Of a DNA stretch of 5,284 nt, positions 1 through 5,284 are shown one piece after another. The first letter of the stretch is position 1; each line of letters starts with the position of its first letter. Under the pieces are notes generated by a model. It did no database searches. It was given only the letters and a program-made list of their open reading frames with translations, and was not told the DNA's origin. Origin of the DNA: Oscillospiraceae bacterium (lineage in GTDB: Bacteria; Bacillota; Clostridia; Oscillospirales; Oscillospiraceae); NCBI GenBank assembly GCA_902766215.1, contig CACXCV010000135.1:1-5284 (forward strand), read 5' to 3'. Both the position numbers and the translations under genes were made by a program.

Positions 1-25
1 CGCCCCGGCAGGGCAAAATTCTCCC

Positions 26-54
26 TTGCCTGACACTGCAAAATATTGTACACT
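26..54 (+). promoter_or_regulatory. Candidate sigma-A type promoter of the prmA unit
   Basis: TTGCCT at 26-31 and TACACT at 49-54 each match 4 of 6 bases of the housekeeping -35 (TTGACA) and -10 (TATAAT) hexamers. They are separated by exactly 17 bases, the optimal spacing. Transcription would start near base 61, leaving a leader of about 20 bases that carries the GGAGG at 66-70. The spacer is AT-rich in an otherwise GC-rich region, which supports a promoter. An alternative -35, CTGACA at 30-35, has no good -10 at the right distance. This is a by-eye match with no experimental support. Confidence 0.4.
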
Positions 55-65
55 GTACCGTGATT

Positions 66-70
66 GGAGG
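66..70 (+). promoter_or_regulatory. Ribosome binding site deciding the prmA start
   Basis: GGAGG lies 11 bases before the ATG at 82. An in-frame TTG at 64 would extend the protein by six residues, but that codon overlaps this site and so could not be served by it. The ATG start gives MQWLELTIQTTP, which matches the usual beginning of PrmA proteins (a short W-x-E-L-x-I-x-T strand). The ATG at 82 is therefore preferred. Confidence 0.7.
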
Positions 71-81
71 CGCATTCATTT

Positions 82-1059
82 ATGCAGTGGCTGGAACTGA
101 CGATTCAAACCACCCCGCAGACCATCGAGCTGGTGGCCGATCACCTGACGGTGCTGGGCTACGACAGCTTTAGCATGGACGACGCCGGGGAGTTTTATGA
201 ATTTCTTGAAGAAACCAAAAAGAGCTGGGACTATATCGACGAGGAGCTGGCGCAGAAAATCGACGGCGTGAGCTGCATCCACCTCTATCTGGAGGACGAC
301 GCGCAGGCTCCGGCCCGGCTGGCGCAGCTGCGCGGCCAGCTGGACGCGTTTATCGCCGCGCACCCGGACTGGGCGCTGGGCCGGCTGCCCATCAGCCTGC
401 AGAACATCCAGGACGAGGACTGGGAAACCGCGTGGAAGGCCTATTACCAGCCGCTCCCGGTGGGCAGGCGCCTGCTGGTGGTTCCCTGCTGGATGGAGCC
501 GGACAACCCGGAGCACCGTCTGCCCGTGCTGCTGGACCCGGGAATGATTTTCGGCACCGGCGCCCACGCCAGCACGCAGATGTGCATGGCCGCGCTGGAG
601 TCCATCCTCCGCGGCGGCGAGTATGTGGTTGACTTGGGCTGCGGCAGCGGCATTCTGTCCATCGCCGCGCTGCGTCTGGGCGCAGCCCGCGCCGTGGGCG
701 TGGACATCGACCCGCTGGCCCCGGCCGTGGCCGCAGAAAACGCGGCCCGCAACCAGATGGGCCCGGAGTGCTTTACCGCCCTGGCCGGCGACGTGCTGTC
801 CGATCCGGCGCTGATCGCCACGCTCAGCCCCTGCGATGTGCTGCTGGCCAACATCGTTGCCGACGTGATCATCCCCCTGTCGCCCATCGCCGCCGGGATG
901 CTCAGGCCGGGCGGGACATTTTTGTGCTCGGGCATCCTTGACCGGCGCGAGGACGAGGTGGCTGAGGCCATCACCCGGGCAGGCTTTCAGATTACGGCGC
1001 GGGCTGCACAGGGCGACTGGCGCTGCCTCACCGCCATCCTGCCGGGGGCGCAGCCGTGA
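82..1059 (+). CDS. prmA: Ribosomal protein L11 methyltransferase PrmA
   Basis: A cytoplasmic S-adenosylmethionine-dependent enzyme that, in the family, trimethylates the N-terminus and lysines of ribosomal protein L11. The 325-residue product (counted from the ATG at 82) is close to the usual family length. Residues 1 to about 110 are the substrate-recognition domain. The linker motif EDWETAWKAYYQPLPVG is at 112-128 and the family signature GMIFGTGAHAST at 154-165. The methyltransferase fold follows, with SAM-binding motif I DLGCGSG at 184-190, the acidic VGVDID strand at 205-210, and the catalytic-loop motif LLANIVAD at 254-261. All key motifs look intact. It is the first gene of a compact unit, and its stop overlaps the next gene's GTG start. 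In many Firmicutes prmA sits beside dnaJ and rsmE. Here neither gene is next to it on the side that can be seen. Confidence 0.96.
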   Translation: MQWLELTIQTTPQTIELVADHLTVLGYDSFSMDDAGEFYEFLEETKKSWDYIDEELAQKIDGVSCIHLYLEDDAQAPARLAQLRGQLDAFIAAHPDWALGRLPISLQNIQDEDWETAWKAYYQPLPVGRRLLVVPCWMEPDNPEHRLPVLLDPGMIFGTGAHASTQMCMAALESILRGGEYVVDLGCGSGILSIAALRLGAARAVGVDIDPLAPAVAAENAARNQMGPECFTALAGDVLSDPALIATLSPCDVLLANIVADVIIPLSPIAAGMLRPGGTFLCSGILDRREDEVAEAITRAGFQITARAAQGDWRCLTAILPGAQP

Positions 1060-2120
1060 AGCCGCTGAGCTACCGCTCCCGCCTGGCCATCAAGCGCACG
1101 CTGCTGATCGCGCTGGGCGTTCTGTGCTCCGCCGCGCTGTTGGTCGTTGGCGTTGTCATTTATCTGGAGCGCTATGCCGTCTACACCAGTGAGGGAGTGT
1201 ATTTTCCCTTCCTGCATCAGCAGGATCCGGGCGACGCCTCCCAACCTGAACCGGAGGACGGCACGCTGTTCTTTCCCGCGGTGGAAATCGGGCCGGAGGG
1301 CGTGGCCCAGCGCCCCGGCACAGATCAGCCGGGGTCGCCTGCCGATACCCAACCGGCGGGCAGCGTCCGGGGCGTCAGTCTCAGCTATGCCGACCTGCAG
1401 GATCCTCAGGGCTGTCTGGACGCCATCCACGCGCAGGAGGACTGCAACACCGTCCTGCTGCAGCTGAAAAGCAGCGCCGGCAACTTTTATTATCAGAGTC
1501 AGCTGCCTGGCGCCGCCAGCAGCCTGGGCAACCCCGCCGCCGTCAACGAGCTGATGCAGACGCTGCACCGTGAGGGCTATCGCCTGATCGCCCGCGTCAC
1601 CGCCTTTGCCGACTCGGCCTATGCGCTCGACCACATTCCGGAGAGCCTTCAGCTTGCCAACGGCGCGCTGTGGATGGACAGCGACGGCTATTACTGGCTC
1701 AATGCCGCCGACGAGGACGTGGTGCAGTATCTGACCGACCTGTCTCTGGAGCTGGCCGGGCTGGGCGTGAACGAAATTGCCTTTGCAGGCTTTGCCTTCC
1801 CCGACAGCGGCAGCATTCAGTACGGCGAGCTGGACGCCGCGGCCCGGGCCGCTGCGCTCAGCGCCGCTGCCAGCACGCTGATCAATCTGGGCGCACAGAA
1901 CCGGTTTGCCGTGTCGTTCTGCGACCCGGCGGATGGCTCCCCGGCCCCGTCGGCCGACGGGCATGTGATCCTCAGCGGCTATGAGGGCGCGGCCGTGGCC
2001 GACGCCGCAGCGCAGTATCAGTCGCTGACCAGCGGCCCGGCTTCGCTGATTTTCCTCACCGATTCGCGCGACACCCGCTTCGAGCCGTATGGCATTCTGC
2101 GCAGCTGCGAGCGGAAGTGA
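1056..2120 (+). CDS. Membrane-anchored DUF4015 / putative glycoside hydrolase-like protein, probably catalytically degenerate
   Basis: A 354-residue protein. A basic N-terminus (residues 1-14) is followed by one hydrophobic segment at about 15-36, fitting a signal anchor with the rest outside the cytoplasm. A Pro/Gly/Glu/Gln-rich linker spans about 50-102. The globular part, about 103-345, has the order of the DUF4015 (GHL13-like) TIM-barrel family: a strand NTVLLQLKSS at 131-140, REGYRLIARVTAFADS at 172-187, LWMDSDGYYWLNA at 205-217, and GVNEIAFAGFAFP at 237-249. By memory of the family, the usual forms are IDVKDD, IARIVVFKD, WVNP and FDEIQFDYIRFP. The acidic and arginine residues of the first and last are replaced here (see findings), suggesting a non-catalytic, perhaps carbohydrate-binding role. 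The GTG start overlaps the prmA stop (GTGA) and has a G-run at 1044-1048 upstream, so translational coupling is likely. No ATG is available near this start. The family call is by motif recall, not a search. Confidence 0.72.
   Translation: MKPLSYRSRLAIKRTLLIALGVLCSAALLVVGVVIYLERYAVYTSEGVYFPFLHQQDPGDASQPEPEDGTLFFPAVEIGPEGVAQRPGTDQPGSPADTQPAGSVRGVSLSYADLQDPQGCLDAIHAQEDCNTVLLQLKSSAGNFYYQSQLPGAASSLGNPAAVNELMQTLHREGYRLIARVTAFADSAYALDHIPESLQLANGALWMDSDGYYWLNAADEDVVQYLTDLSLELAGLGVNEIAFAGFAFPDSGSIQYGELDAAARAAALSAAASTLINLGAQNRFAVSFCDPADGSPAPSADGHVILSGYEGAAVADAAAQYQSLTSGPASLIFLTDSRDTRFEPYGILRSCERK
2113..2120 (+). promoter_or_regulatory. Ribosome binding site deciding the acetyltransferase start
   Basis: GGAAGTGA matches 7 of 8 bases of the ideal anti-Shine-Dalgarno complement GGAGGTGA and ends 5 bases before the ATG at 2126. 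It lies inside the last codons and stop of the upstream gene, which implies coupled translation. An in-frame GTG at 2117 falls inside this site and is therefore unlikely to be the start. Confidence 0.6.
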
Positions 2121-2125
2121 GCGGC

Positions 2126-2779
2126 ATGAAAAACATCCCCATTTTTACCGCCTGCGGCGGAACCGCCACGCTGATTCTGCGGGAGATTCCCCGCCTGGGC
2201 CGCGCCTATGTTATCCTGCAGACCAGCACCCCCGGCCAGGAGGCCGAGCAGGCCGCGGCCTGCGCCGGCTTCTGCCGCCAGTTCGGCGCGCGCGAGGTGT
2301 TTGTCTCCAACCGGGAGCCGGCCGCGCTGCCGCTGCCCCACAGCCACGACATGTGCCGCCGCACGCTGCCCCGCGCGGCGCTGACGCCGCCGGAGCGCCC
2401 CGTTGCGCTGGTTGCGCCGGACGAAGCGCTGACGCCGCTGTATCTCCAGCGCTATGCCGAGGCCTTCGCCCCGGTGTACAACGCTTCGATGCTCACCCGC
2501 GAGGACCTGTCGCGGGCTGCGGCAGAGGGCAGTCGCTTCTTTCTGGCGCAGTCCAGCGGGCAGTGGGTCGGCCTGGGGCAGGTCTGCGGCGCAGAGCTGC
2601 AGGCGGTGGCCTCGTTCTGCCCCGGCTGGGGCCGCGCCGTCACGCAGGCCCTGCTGTCCGAGACACAGGGCAGCCCCATCACGCTGCTGGTGTGCTCGGC
2701 CAACGCCCGCGCCATGGCGCTGTATGACCGGCTGGGCTTTACGCCCCCGGAGATCGTCTCCCAATGGTATCGGATATAA
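2126..2779 (+). CDS. GNAT-family N-acetyltransferase
   Basis: A 217-residue protein, probably cytoplasmic, predicted to transfer an acetyl group from acetyl-CoA to an amine on an unknown substrate. The C-terminal half carries the GNAT pattern: a strand region SRFFLAQSSGQWVGLGQV at 136-153, a degenerate acetyl-CoA pyrophosphate-binding loop with following helix at 164-178 (FCPGWGRAVTQALLS, in place of R/Q-x-x-G-x-G/A), and a clear motif B ITLLVCSANARAMALYDRLGF at 185-205, where N193 and Y200 match the usual Asn and Tyr. Residues 1 to about 95 (starting MKNIPIFTACGG) form a less recognisable region, possibly a first GNAT-like half. The gene starts 5 bases after the DUF4015-like gene and is the last of the unit, ahead of a strong terminator. 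The ATG at 2126 is chosen over GTG 2117 because of the Shine-Dalgarno. The family call is fairly safe; the substrate cannot be inferred. Confidence 0.8.
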   Translation: MKNIPIFTACGGTATLILREIPRLGRAYVILQTSTPGQEAEQAAACAGFCRQFGAREVFVSNREPAALPLPHSHDMCRRTLPRAALTPPERPVALVAPDEALTPLYLQRYAEAFAPVYNASMLTREDLSRAAAEGSRFFLAQSSGQWVGLGQVCGAELQAVASFCPGWGRAVTQALLSETQGSPITLLVCSANARAMALYDRLGFTPPEIVSQWYRI

Positions 2780-2782
2780 CGC

Positions 2783-2820
2783 GGCAGGAGCCGGGATTGG
2801 TACCAATCCCGGCTCCTGCC
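2783..2820 (+). terminator. Intrinsic terminator after the prmA unit (perfect 38-base palindrome)
   Basis: Bases 2783-2801 and 2802-2820 are perfect inverted copies of 19 bases each, beginning GGCAGGAG and centred on GGTACC. As RNA this folds into a stem of up to 17 pairs with a GUAC loop. The T-rich stretch TGTTCTATTT (2821-2830) follows on the plus strand. It begins 3 bases after the acetyltransferase stop codon, the expected place for a rho-independent terminator. On the minus strand no T-tract follows, so it acts in the plus direction. It would separate the prmA unit from spoIVA. Confidence 0.85.
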
Positions 2821-2823
2821 TGT

Positions 2824-2852
2824 TCTATTTATGGGCTTGTTCACATAGGAAT
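2824..2852 (+). promoter_or_regulatory. Candidate sigma-E promoter of spoIVA
   Basis: spoIVA is transcribed by the mother-cell factor sigma-E in Bacillus subtilis. The region between the terminator and the gene offers CATAGGAA at 2844-2851, matching CATA plus one later base of the sigma-E -10 consensus CATACAHT. TCTATTT at 2824-2830 is a weak -35 match (KMATATT), 13 bases upstream. The 13-base spacing fits sigma-E. The -35 overlaps the T-tract of the preceding terminator. The matches are partial, so this is a candidate only. Confidence 0.32.
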
Positions 2853-2870
2853 AGGACAGAATTCACCGAC

Positions 2871-2876
2871 GGGAGG
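2871..2876 (+). promoter_or_regulatory. Ribosome binding site of spoIVA
   Basis: GGGAGG is a strong Shine-Dalgarno. Its last G is only 2 bases from the ATG at 2879 but 8 bases from an in-frame GTG at 2885. The second distance is the normal one, so this site raises doubt about which codon initiates spoIVA. Confidence 0.65.
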
Positions 2877-2878
2877 CT

Positions 2879-4357
2879 ATGCCTGTGGAGAGCATCTATC
2901 ATCAGATCGGTCAGCGCACCGACGGGAATATTTATCTGGGCGTGATTGGCCCTGTGCGCACCGGAAAGTCAACTTTTATCAAGCGGTTTATGGAAGAACT
3001 GGTTATCCCGAACATTGAAAACGTCTATCGCCGCGAGCGCGCCCGCGACGAGCTGCCGCAGAGCGGCTCGGGCCGCACCATTATGACCGCCGAGCCGAAA
3101 TTCATCCCCGAGGAGGCGGTGCAGATTGCCCCGGACAGCGCCACCACGCTGTCCATCCGTCTGATCGACAGCGTGGGCTATATGGTGGACAGCGCCGTGG
3201 GCTCCACCGAAGAGGGCAAGCCGCGCATGGTCACCACGCCGTGGTTCGACCACGAGATTCCCATGGCCGAGGCGGCGGAGCTGGGCACCAAAAAAGTGAT
3301 GGAGGACCACTGCACCATCGGCATTGTGGTCACCACCGACGGGAGCATCACCGACATCCCCCGCGAGGACTATGCAGCGGCCGAAGCCCGCGCCATCACC
3401 GACATGGCTGCCACCGGCAAGCCCTTTCTGGTGCTGGTCAACAGCGCCGAGCCGCAGGGCGCGCCGGCGCAGGCCGTCTGCCGCCAGCTGGAGAGCCAAT
3501 TCGGTGTAACCGCCATGGCGGTCAACGCCCAGACGCTGACCGAGAGCCGGATTCAGGACATTCTCAACGCGCTGCTGCAGGTGTTCCCTGTGCGGCAGAT
3601 GGAGTTCTATTTTCCGCGCTGGGTGGATGCACTGCCCGCCGGGCACCCCATCAAGACTGCGCTCTATGACGCGGTGCGCGGCTGCTGCGCCGAGGCGCGC
3701 CTCATCCGCGACACCGGCGCAGTGACCGCCGGCCTGGCCGCCCTGGAGCAGGTGCAGAGCTGCTCTGCCGACCAGATTGACCTGGGCAGCGGCGTCGTCA
3801 GCATCGCGGTGCAGTTTCCCGAGGCGCTGTTCTACCGGGTGCTGGGTGAACAGTCGGGCCTGACCATCGAAAACGACGGCGACCTGCTGCGCCAGCTCTC
3901 CGAGCTGTCGGCCATCCGGCGGGAATATGAAAAAATTGCCGCCGCCCTGTCCCAGGTGCGCGCCACGGGCTATGGCATCGTCATGCCCGCGCCGGAGGAG
4001 ATGTCCCTCGACCAGCCGGAGATCATCCACAAGGGCGGCAGCTATGGCGTGCGCCTGCGGGCCAGCGCGCCCAGCATCCACATGATGCGCGCCGACATTG
4101 TCACCGAGCTGAGCCCCATGGTCGGCGATGAAAAGCAAAGCGAAGACCTGCTGAACTATCTGCTCAGCGAATTTGAGGGCAACACCGAAAAGCTGTGGGA
4201 GAGCAACATTTTCGGCAAGTCGCTCTTCGAGCTGGTCAACGAGGGGCTGAACACCAAGCTGACCCGCATGCCCGACGACGCCCGGGCCAAGCTGCGCGAA
4301 ACGCTCCAGCGCATCATCAACGAGGGTTCCGGCGGGCTGATCTGCATCATCCTGTAA
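2879..4357 (+). CDS. spoIVA: Stage IV sporulation protein A (spore coat morphogenetic ATPase)
   Basis: SpoIVA is made in the mother cell, binds and hydrolyses ATP, and polymerises on the forespore surface as the basement layer on which the spore coat assembles. In B. subtilis it is anchored by SpoVM and is also needed for cortex formation. The product is 492 residues from the ATG, the same length as the B. subtilis protein. Visible features are the Walker A motif GPVRTGKS at 24-31 (Lys30), the DELPQSGSGRTIMTAEPKF block at 57-75 containing the sensor-threonine region, the Walker B-like LIDSVGY at 95-101 (Asp97), and VVTTDGSITDIPREDY at 150-165. Also present are the family block GYGIVMPAPEEMSLDQPEII at 364-383 and the conserved tail INEGSGGLICIIL at 480-492. 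Nothing is missing, so the gene looks functional. It has its own upstream region after a terminator and appears monocistronic, converging on the kinase gene. The start may instead be GTG 2885, giving 490 residues. Confidence 0.97.
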   Translation: MPVESIYHQIGQRTDGNIYLGVIGPVRTGKSTFIKRFMEELVIPNIENVYRRERARDELPQSGSGRTIMTAEPKFIPEEAVQIAPDSATTLSIRLIDSVGYMVDSAVGSTEEGKPRMVTTPWFDHEIPMAEAAELGTKKVMEDHCTIGIVVTTDGSITDIPREDYAAAEARAITDMAATGKPFLVLVNSAEPQGAPAQAVCRQLESQFGVTAMAVNAQTLTESRIQDILNALLQVFPVRQMEFYFPRWVDALPAGHPIKTALYDAVRGCCAEARLIRDTGAVTAGLAALEQVQSCSADQIDLGSGVVSIAVQFPEALFYRVLGEQSGLTIENDGDLLRQLSELSAIRREYEKIAAALSQVRATGYGIVMPAPEEMSLDQPEIIHKGGSYGVRLRASAPSIHMMRADIVTELSPMVGDEKQSEDLLNYLLSEFEGNTEKLWESNIFGKSLFELVNEGLNTKLTRMPDDARAKLRETLQRIINEGSGGLICIIL

Positions 4358-4402
4358 AAAACGCGCCCCGCGCCAGGCCGAAACCGGCCGGGTGCGGGGC
4401 GC
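4356..4402 (-). terminator. Intrinsic terminator of the phosphofructokinase gene
   Basis: The outer arms 4363-4371 and 4394-4402 (GCGCCCCGC and its complement) pair perfectly over 9 bases. The stem continues inward to 4385 with one G-U pair and one A-G mismatch, closing on an AAAC loop (4381-4384). Read on the minus strand, the hairpin is followed by CG and then six Ts (complement of A4356-A4361), a classic rho-independent terminator 20 bases past the kinase stop. On the plus strand no T-tract follows, so it is a poor terminator for spoIVA by the same mechanism, though the hairpin may still protect the transcript's 3' end. Confidence 0.82.
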
Positions 4403-4421
4403 AGTGCGTCCTGTGGAACGC

Positions 4422-5284
4422 TTATTTGGCAAACACGCGCTTGAGGCGGCAGAAGCGGGGCAGGCCGTCTTCCTTGACCATGCCGGTCTCACCCTGAATC
4501 AGCGGCAGGCAGTAGTCGATGAAGTCCTGCGTCACGCCGTTGCCCTCGGCGTTGATCCACTCGACGGGGACCTTCTTCTCATAGTTGGCCACGGAGTCGA
4601 GGTCGAACAGCTTGGCGTTGCAGACATAGCCGTTGCTGCGGTCGCACTCGAAGCCGACCATCTTGCCGGTGATGCCGGCCAGGGCGGACTCGACGGCAAC
4701 CTTGCCGGACATGAACGACTCCTGAATGTCGTTGCCGGAGGCAATATGCGCCGCGCAGCGCTGCAGCAGGCTCAGCTCGATGCCGCGGACCTTGGCGCTG
4801 GTGTGCTGCTTGACCACGTTGGCCAGCATGGCAGCCAGGCCGCCCAGCTGGGCGTGGCCAAAGCCGTCGGTCGTCGCGGTCTTGGCCTCGGAAACGAAGC
4901 TGCCGTCAGCATAGTGGATGCCCTCGGACACGGCGACGATGCAGTTCTTGTTCTCGTCATAGATGCGGGTCACATCGGCAATGAACTTGTCCATGTCGAA
5001 ATCGACCTCGGGCAGGTAGACCAGGTCGGGGCCCATGCCCTTGGCGGAGGCCAGCGCGGCCGCGCCGGTCAGCCAGCCGGCGTGACGGCCCATGCACTCG
5101 ATGATGGTGATCATGCCGGTGTCATAGACATGGCTGTCCAGATAGACCTCCATGATGGAGGTGGCGATATACTTGGCCGCCGAGGAGAAGCCCGGGCAGT
5201 GGTCGGTGCCGAACAGGTCGTTGTCGATGGTCTTGGGCACGCCCATCACGCGGCACTCGTAGCCGACCTTGGAGATATAGCGGC
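4422..5284 (-). CDS. 6-phosphofructokinase family protein, probably pyrophosphate-dependent (5' end off the window)
   Basis: Catalyses phosphorylation of fructose 6-phosphate to fructose 1,6-bisphosphate, the committing step of glycolysis (reversible if pyrophosphate is the donor). The reading frame is open to the right edge, so the 286 visible residues are the C-terminal part. About 120-130 N-terminal residues, including the GGDG/GGDD donor-site motif, lie outside. Numbering from the first complete codon (5282), the motifs are PKTIDNDL at 16-23 (catalytic TIDND), GTDHCPGF at 25-32, MGRHAGW at 64-70, and YLPEVDFD (fructose-6-phosphate glutamate) at about 91-98. The effector/substrate-arginine region LLQRCAAHIASGND also looks intact. 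The lysine in PKTIDND, where classical ATP enzymes have Gly (GTIDND), points to the pyrophosphate-using or related long-type clades. An internal GTG at 5249 is not the start, because conserved sequence (KVGYECRVMGVPKT) continues upstream of it. It converges on spoIVA and ends at its own terminator. Confidence 0.92.
   Translation of the reverse strand, partial: RYISKVGYECRVMGVPKTIDNDLFGTDHCPGFSSAAKYIATSIMEVYLDSHVYDTGMITIIECMGRHAGWLTGAAALASAKGMGPDLVYLPEVDFDMDKFIADVTRIYDENKNCIVAVSEGIHYADGSFVSEAKTATTDGFGHAQLGGLAAMLANVVKQHTSAKVRGIELSLLQRCAAHIASGNDIQESFMSGKVAVESALAGITGKMVGFECDRSNGYVCNAKLFDLDSVANYEKKVPVEWINAEGNGVTQDFIDYCLPLIQGETGMVKEDGLPRFCRLKRVFAK

Noticed and set aside
7..31. A weak hairpin (GGCA-GGG with CCC-T-TGCC, one bulge, 9-base loop) at the left edge, possibly the terminator of an upstream gene
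   Set aside because: Only seven interrupted pairs, and no T-tract on either strand. It also overlaps the candidate -35, so it cannot be supported as a terminator.
987..1964. A 325-codon open frame on the minus strand antisense to the DUF4015-like gene
   Set aside because: Same GC-bias artefact. It is Arg/Gly/Gln-rich, has no motifs, and the plus-strand protein has a clear membrane anchor and domain pattern.
2089..2727. A 212-codon plus-strand frame overlapping the end of the DUF4015-like gene and the acetyltransferase
   Set aside because: It is the frame-shifted shadow of the acetyltransferase, Arg/Pro/Ala/Gly-rich, with no family resemblance.
2018..2806. A 262-codon minus-strand open frame opposite the acetyltransferase gene
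   Set aside because: Low-complexity Ala/Gly/Arg/Gln-rich composition. It crosses the terminator hairpin and overlaps a plus-strand gene with a good Shine-Dalgarno and GNAT motifs.
2969..4492. A 507-codon open frame on the minus strand covering nearly all of spoIVA and the intergenic hairpin
   Set aside because: It is the complement of a high-GC third-position coding gene, which keeps antisense frames free of stops. The translation is rich in His, Arg, Gly and Ala with no recognisable motif, while the plus strand encodes an unmistakable SpoIVA.
4772..4960. Short Ser/Pro/Thr/Arg-rich frames on both strands within the kinase gene (for example 4726-4914 plus, 4532-4744 and 4772-4960 minus)
   Set aside because: Out-of-frame shadows of the conserved phosphofructokinase reading frame, without ribosome binding sites of their own.
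1..5284. Possibility of a defence, toxin-antitoxin, secondary-metabolite or mobile system in the window
   Set aside because: Every stretch is accounted for by core or operon-type genes and short intergenic regions. No nuclease, transposase, integrase, repeat array or biosynthetic signature was found.

Overview
The window reads as an ordinary, gene-dense piece of chromosome from a GC-rich, spore-forming member of the Clostridia. The marker is a full-length, well conserved SpoIVA, found only in endospore formers. The strong G/C bias at third codon positions and the SpoIVA sequence style (VIGPVRTGKSTFIKRF) would suit the Oscillospiraceae/Ruminococcaceae-type gut anaerobes. That family-level placement is inference. 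I see no tRNA, rRNA, CRISPR array, insertion sequence or phage gene.

Layout. Bases 1-81 hold a plausible sigma-A type promoter and a ribosome binding site. Bases 82-2779 (+) hold a tightly packed three-gene unit: prmA (ribosomal protein L11 methyltransferase), a membrane-anchored protein with a degenerate DUF4015 / putative glycoside hydrolase-like barrel, and a GNAT-family acetyltransferase. Gene 2 starts inside the stop of gene 1 (GTGA overlap). Gene 3 starts 5 bases after gene 2, with its Shine-Dalgarno inside the end of gene 2. The unit ends at a strong hairpin terminator, a perfect 38-base palindrome at 2783-2820. A candidate sigma-E promoter follows directly, then spoIVA (2879-4357, +), the ATPase that builds the spore-coat basement layer. 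From the right edge, a phosphofructokinase-family gene, probably pyrophosphate-dependent and cut off at its 5' end, runs on the minus strand (4422-5284) and converges on spoIVA. A GC-rich hairpin lies between them. Its T-tract, read on the minus strand, overlaps the spoIVA stop codon.

Functionally these are separate jobs: translation-apparatus modification (prmA), an envelope protein of unknown role, an acetyltransferase of unknown substrate, spore coat assembly, and central glycolysis. No new multi-gene system is evident. The points most worth a second look are the apparently inactivated DUF4015 protein, the start codon of spoIVA, the two compact intergenic regions, and the nucleotide versus pyrophosphate specificity of the kinase.
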